From Urophycis tenuis (Eukaryota > Chordata > Actinopteri > Gadiformes > Phycidae), in assembly GCA_036785325.1 (NCBI GenBank), contig JAXIVH010000126.1:187286-251285 (forward strand): a stretch of 64,000 bases of DNA, given 5' to 3'. Under the pieces are notes generated by a model. It worked only from the letters and a program-made list of their open reading frames with translations, ran no database searches and had not been told where the DNA came from. The position numbers were made by a program, and so were the translations under genes. Shown here one piece after another: positions 60,063 through 64,000 of the stretch. Every line of letters begins with the position of its first letter. The stretch's first letter is position 1.

Positions 60063-60649
60063 TTAAAGTGATGGTTCGGAGTAAAATTCACCCTGAGGTA
60101 ATTTCCACCAGTAAGTTCGTAAAAGTCCTCTTCAAAACTCACAAGTGTAAGGAAAAAGTTAGTGAATTCAACACTCCATCTAATTTCAAGTATTCAATTA
60201 TTCCAGTTGTCAATACATTTCGATGGAGTGTTGAATTCACTAACCTTTTCCTTACACATGTGAGTTTTGAAGAGGACTTTTACGAACTTATCCGGAAAGA
60301 CGGAAGAGACGTCGACGCAGCGGTAGCCTTAGCAACAGCTAGTTGAAGCTATCAGAAAAGTGCTCTTTTAAATAAACTCCTGGTGTACTTACAAACTTTA
60401 AAATGCCTCGTTTTGTGAGTACAGACCATATATGTACTACTACAGAAGTTGGGTAACAATCCATGCATTTTAGTGGGGTAATTTACGAGATATACACATT
60501 GTACCGGACACTCCAATACTAAGCCATTCGGCATATACCCCTAAACTTGATTAATATTGACCGTTGCTAAAAATGCATCTGGGGGTATTTGGCTGGATTA
60601 TTGGTGGAAACTACCTCAGGGTGAATTTTAATCCGAACCATCACTTTAA
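60063..60649. mobile_element. TTAA-flanked MITE with nested inverted repeats, inside the gypsy protease
   Basis: TTAA at 60,063-60,066 and 60,646-60,649 flank a 579-bp element. The outer inverted repeats are about 50 bp (AGTGATGGTTCGGAGTAAAA and onward). A second, near-perfect inverted repeat of 68 bp lies at 60,113-60,180 and 60,222-60,290, with a 41-nt loop. It has no coding capacity. TTAA targeting suggests a piggyBac- or Kolobok-type parent. Confidence 0.88.
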
Positions 60650-61119
60650 TATCAGAACCGGAGTCTATAAAGACAGCCAGGGTGTGGGACCCCTCGGGCA
60701 GGATCAGGCGGGCCTGGCACAGGGGACGCAGGTCGGGAATAGCAGCAATGCTCACCAATTGTCCCTCTTCTATTGGTGAGTCCGGCATTTTAGTGGACAA
60801 CAAGAGATGAAACGTTCAGCCTGACGCAGTACAGGCAAATAGAAATAAAATAGAAATAGAAATACTTTATTAATCCCAAGCTGGGAAATTGCAAATTTTT
60901 TTTTTTTGTTTGGTTGCCCTGATGACGATGTGTCCATTCTTCCGGCGTGAGGCTGGCGCAACCCACCTGTATGGGTTTGACTTCACTCACGGAGACCAAC
61001 TCGTCCTTCACGTAACTCCCCAGGCCTAGCAGGAAGGCGTTGCACTGCGCCACCGGATTCCACTCACTCTGGAAACCGTGGTGTGGAAGTAGATGGCGTA
61101 ATGAGTGACAGTCCATCCC

Positions 61120-61565
61120 CCCTATTAGGAAAAATATTATCTAGCAATGGTACGGTTAGGTTGATCTGACGTTCTGAGGAAGGACATAGTGAAGATTGTA
61201 TTCCTCTTGGCGACTTTAAGTCTGGCTCTCTGGAACTTGGAGACATTACATAAAGTGATTGAAGGATACACCTACGTCATGTCAAATCTGTTTAGTAACA
61301 TGTAATCTTTATACATTATAAGCCAATCAGAATGGGACACCTGTCATGCTGCTCCGATTTGGGACTGGTATATAATACACTGTGTCTCCGGGAGCAGGAA
61401 GGCAACTGAGGAAGATTCACGCACAAATCTCTTGCTCGATGAAATCCTCTGCTTCTCCTCGGAGGCCTACGAGACCAATAAACAACTTCAGCTTAAACTA
61501 TATAGAGTTCCTGGCACTTGTTCTTCGGCATCAACAACAATCTCCTCACTATCACCCCCTGCCTC
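61120..61565 (+). mobile_element. LTR-like insertion in gypsy gag (probable solo LTR)
   Basis: The segment interrupting gag has a TATA-like GGTATATAATAC (61,367-61,378) and a polyadenylation signal AATAAA (about 61,478), in the order expected of an LTR on the plus strand. I could not fix the ends or a target duplication. Confidence 0.4.
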
Positions 61566-61909
61566 AGCCAGCGGTGTCGGGACCCCGCCAGGGCTCGCCG
61601 AACACCCTCCGGAGCTCTGAGGCGAAGGCCTGGAAGGACAGACAGGCTGGGGTGCAACGTCCCCACTCGGCCGTTCCCCAGAGACGGGCTCTGCCCATCA
61701 GGTGGGTGATGGAATACGCCACCTTCACTTCCTCCAAAGCAAAGGTGCGGAGTTGCAGGGCGAAAAGGATGGAGCAGTTTGTGATGTACGGGCCGCAGCC
61801 CTCTGGGTCCCCCGGGACCCGCTCAAGGATTCCCACCCAGGGCTCCCATAGGGACTCAGGAGGAGAGGAAGTGGAAGCTTGTCAGAGGGTTTATGCATTA
61901 CAGTCCTCG

Positions 61910-62330
61910 TCATGCATTTGCTTGGGTTTTCATCATTTCCGACGCAATGCATATTTGAATTGCTTTTTCGAGAGTAATCTCAACTTCTCTAGAAAGTCTT
62001 TCTCTCAATGTGTCTGATGTGATCCCACAGACAACTCTGTCTCTGATAATGGATTCTATCAATTGTTCAAACTTGCATGACTTTTCCCTTAACTTTAGCT
62101 TTGTAATACACTGGCTAATGGACATGTCCCCTTGCACACGCATGAAACTTGTACTTCTTGTAAGTTATGTCCTTTTTGGGTTACAGTATTCCTCAAATTT
62201 CTCCATTATTCCCTTCAGACTATGTTGAGCATCGAACTTTCAATGGTGAGCTCCACTTCTACGGCCTCTTTGCCGGCTATGTGAAGAGATAGCAAGGACT
62301 GTACCTTTGCTGGTTTGCTAGCACTTCCGT
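61910..62330 (-). mobile_element. Ty3/gypsy gag fragment of a second family
   Basis: Minus strand: EKFEEYCNPKRT, then SISQCITKLKLREKSCKFEQ, LIRDRVVCGITSDTLRERL-type wording and KAIQICIASEMMKTQ. This is the C-terminal gag domain of another gypsy lineage, with an early stop. Confidence 0.75.
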
Positions 62331-62842
62331 TGCACTCATATACAGAACAAACCTTCAAATCTTCTCCAGATTTCTGACAGATGGTTTAAGTCCTTCCATT
62401 CCGCTATAGTTATTATCGTCTTTTTTGCTTTACTTATTTCACTTCTGACACCATATTTTGATGTGGCTCATGGAGCAAACATGAAAACCATGAATTGGGT
62501 TTCTGACATGGTCTTTATCAAACCTGGCCCCACCCTATAACTTCCACAATACATAAGACTGTATCAGTAATTGGCAGATAACCCAATATGACCCAATATT
62601 GTAGTACATGTGATACATGGCACCTCACTTCAGCTAGGGGAGTACCCAGGGTCCATTTACAACCACTGCCAAATGTGACACACCATTTGACAGGGTATGG
62701 ATGGATGTGGTAGATCCATTAAAGAAGAATTCCTCAAGTATACTGCTCAGAGTCATGTTATGCATTTGTGACTATGTCACATGTTATCAATCAAGCCAGT
62801 AGCTGATCCAGCAGGTTGCTAGCCTTGTTGTGTTAGTTGCTA

Positions 62843-62955
62843 CATTTACATGTAGGGCATTTAGCAGACGCTTTTGTCCAAAGCGACTTACAATTAGTAC
62901 ATTAAATGTACTTCTTCTGACAAATTTTGTCAGAAGAAGGTGAAACATTTCACTG
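62843..62955 (-). mobile_element. L2/SINE 3' tail fragment
   Basis: TAGGGCATTTAGCAGACGCT and TTTGTCCAAAGCGACTTACA are the reverse complement of the tail at 57.8 kb. A short palindrome, CTTCTGACAAATTTTGTCAGAAG split around its centre, follows. Confidence 0.7.
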
Positions 62956-62959
62956 CTGT

Positions 62960-64000
62960 TAATACAGTAAGCAAGTCACCAAAATTTTCAAGCATTCCAA
63001 TTGCTAGGATAAACATTGCTCTTATACAACATCTCTGGCCAATGATGCTAAGTACTAAGATACATAGAGCAATGGTACTGTCTGCCAGTACCATTGTCTT
63101 GAAGTTGCTAGGTTGAGTTGCTAGGTTACATGGTCAGGACACATGAGCTACTGCCTTGGTCGATAAAAGAGTCGATTTCTTATTTCCTAACTACCTGTCT
63201 TCGGCAACAATTTAGTCTCCGCCGTGTACCCAGAAGTCTTAATTTTGCATATTTGGTCCAAAATTAAGCCTGCACCATAGTATATGCCTTTAGTCAAGAA
63301 GTCAAGAAGGTTAAAGCGATGCATATCGATTATGCATCATTCGCCCCTTTGCCTTCACCCTGCCTCCACATATTTGTAAAAGATGAAGTCTTAGTTTACT
63401 ATGGAAATCATAAAGATGAGTCAAAAAAAGAATACCTTGGTTAATTAACATGAAAACCATTAGTTAATTACATAAAATAAATAAATAAAATACATCAATA
63501 CATTACAAAATCATTTCAATGTACAGCTGAAAAGCAATTGGTGCAATGTAACAAAATGAACCACTGGGACGACTGCATGACAGGGAGGACTGCTAACCTC
63601 CACTAAGCACCACTTATAGGTCCATGACCAGCAAATGGGGGCATGCACAGGTCTCTGCATAGCATCATGGATGTTTTGCATACATGATGATGCAGAAGTG
63701 TAAATTGGGCATGAAGTCTAGGCTTGAAGCAATAGACAATAGAAAAAATATGGATGTGTGTAGCAGTTTTTTTAGATTTTTGAAACTAGCAGCGGAAACA
63801 TATTTGGCACATGGTGGACAGGAATTGAAGGGAATGCACTATGCCCAAAATGGATGAAAGAATACGCAATTTCTGTTGCTATGGGTCTATCAATCAAAAC
63901 TATAACAAAAGATGTAGTTTGATGCTGTGAAATAGGGTGGGGTCTGGGAAGTTGTCTTCACCACCATTGCCAATGAAAATCTGACGTGACAAGCAGAAAT
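62960..64000. other. Right-hand end of window, no gene seen
   Basis: AT-rich sequence without a recognisable coding segment, RNA gene or complete repeat. Confidence 0.5.

Larger units (their letters stand above)
59880..61840 (-). mobile_element. Ty3/gypsy gag-protease region broken by nested insertions
   Basis: Minus strand from right to left: gag (61,836-61,567) with KVAYSITHLMGRARLWGTAE; gag again from 61,116 with GFQSEWNPVAQCNAFLLGLG and VGCASLTPEEWTHRHQ; a zinc-knuckle remnant FISCCPLKC; protease with ARLILPEGSHTLAVFIDSGS at 60,720-60,640; then IDEELAEQLDIQRVPLPSP resuming at about 60,060. The gaps correspond to insertions at 61,120-61,565, 60,840-60,930 and 60,063-60,649. Inactive. Confidence 0.82.

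Overview
The window is nuclear DNA from a ray-finned fish, most likely a teleost. Evidence: a vertebrate gene split into small GT-AG exons, very long dinucleotide and tetranucleotide repeats, fish-type L2-like LINEs with their tRNA-derived SINE partners, hAT-like and TTAA-target MITEs, and Ty3/gypsy debris. I could not assign a species.

Positions 1-47,100 are dominated by one minus-strand gene, unconventional myosin-XVIIIA (myo18a). I placed 32 coding exons of the long PDZ-containing (alpha-type) form. They run from the ATG at 47,094 down to a coiled-coil exon at 206-323. Every junction is GT-AG, the reading phases are consistent throughout, and the exons total 5,149 nt (about 1,716 codons). 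The rest of the tail lies beyond the left edge. Protein order is: KE-rich N-terminus and PDZ domain (46.1-47.1 kb), myosin motor (about 32.5-13.6 kb), IQ/lever region (13.7-9.9 kb), then coiled coil (9.3-0.2 kb). A likely non-coding first exon ends at 48,160. A second, internal start lies at 37.4 kb. A 22-codon exon beginning MAFSSRFSFWEQK splices in phase to a 422-codon Pro/Ser-rich exon, and that joins the common motor exons. This gives a form without the PDZ domain, matching the muscle-type gamma isoform and resembling the MYO18B N-terminus.

The most unusual feature is how often tandem repeats have grown into the splice sites of this gene. A 21-bp minisatellite of about 55 copies starts at the 5' splice site of exon 15, and most units repeat a donor-like sequence. 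Because 21 is a multiple of three and the unit has no stop on the minus strand, use of a downstream copy would add 7n residues to a motor surface loop. A second, 21-24 bp minisatellite does the same at the donor of exon 18. Two acceptors carry oversized pyrimidine tracts: about 150 nt of TC plus a 22-nt C run at exon 8, and 23 C at exon 19. CA repeats follow several donors, and intron 17 holds 91 GACA units plus a GATA run.

Introns carry other mobile DNA: a decayed LINE at 4.0-5.4 kb, a 1.1-kb hAT-like element holding a fragment of a YqaJ/SWIM-type gene at 6.7-7.9 kb, two copies of a partly palindromic repeat, SINEs, and a TTAA-flanked MITE at 39.6 kb.

From about 48.3 to 64 kb, upstream of the gene, I see no host protein-coding gene. 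It is a graveyard of inactive elements: LINE 3' ends, a decayed hAT transposase, an L2-like LINE, tRNA-derived SINEs and three Ty3/gypsy pieces. One gypsy piece is broken by at least three later insertions, including a 579-bp TTAA MITE with a nested palindrome.
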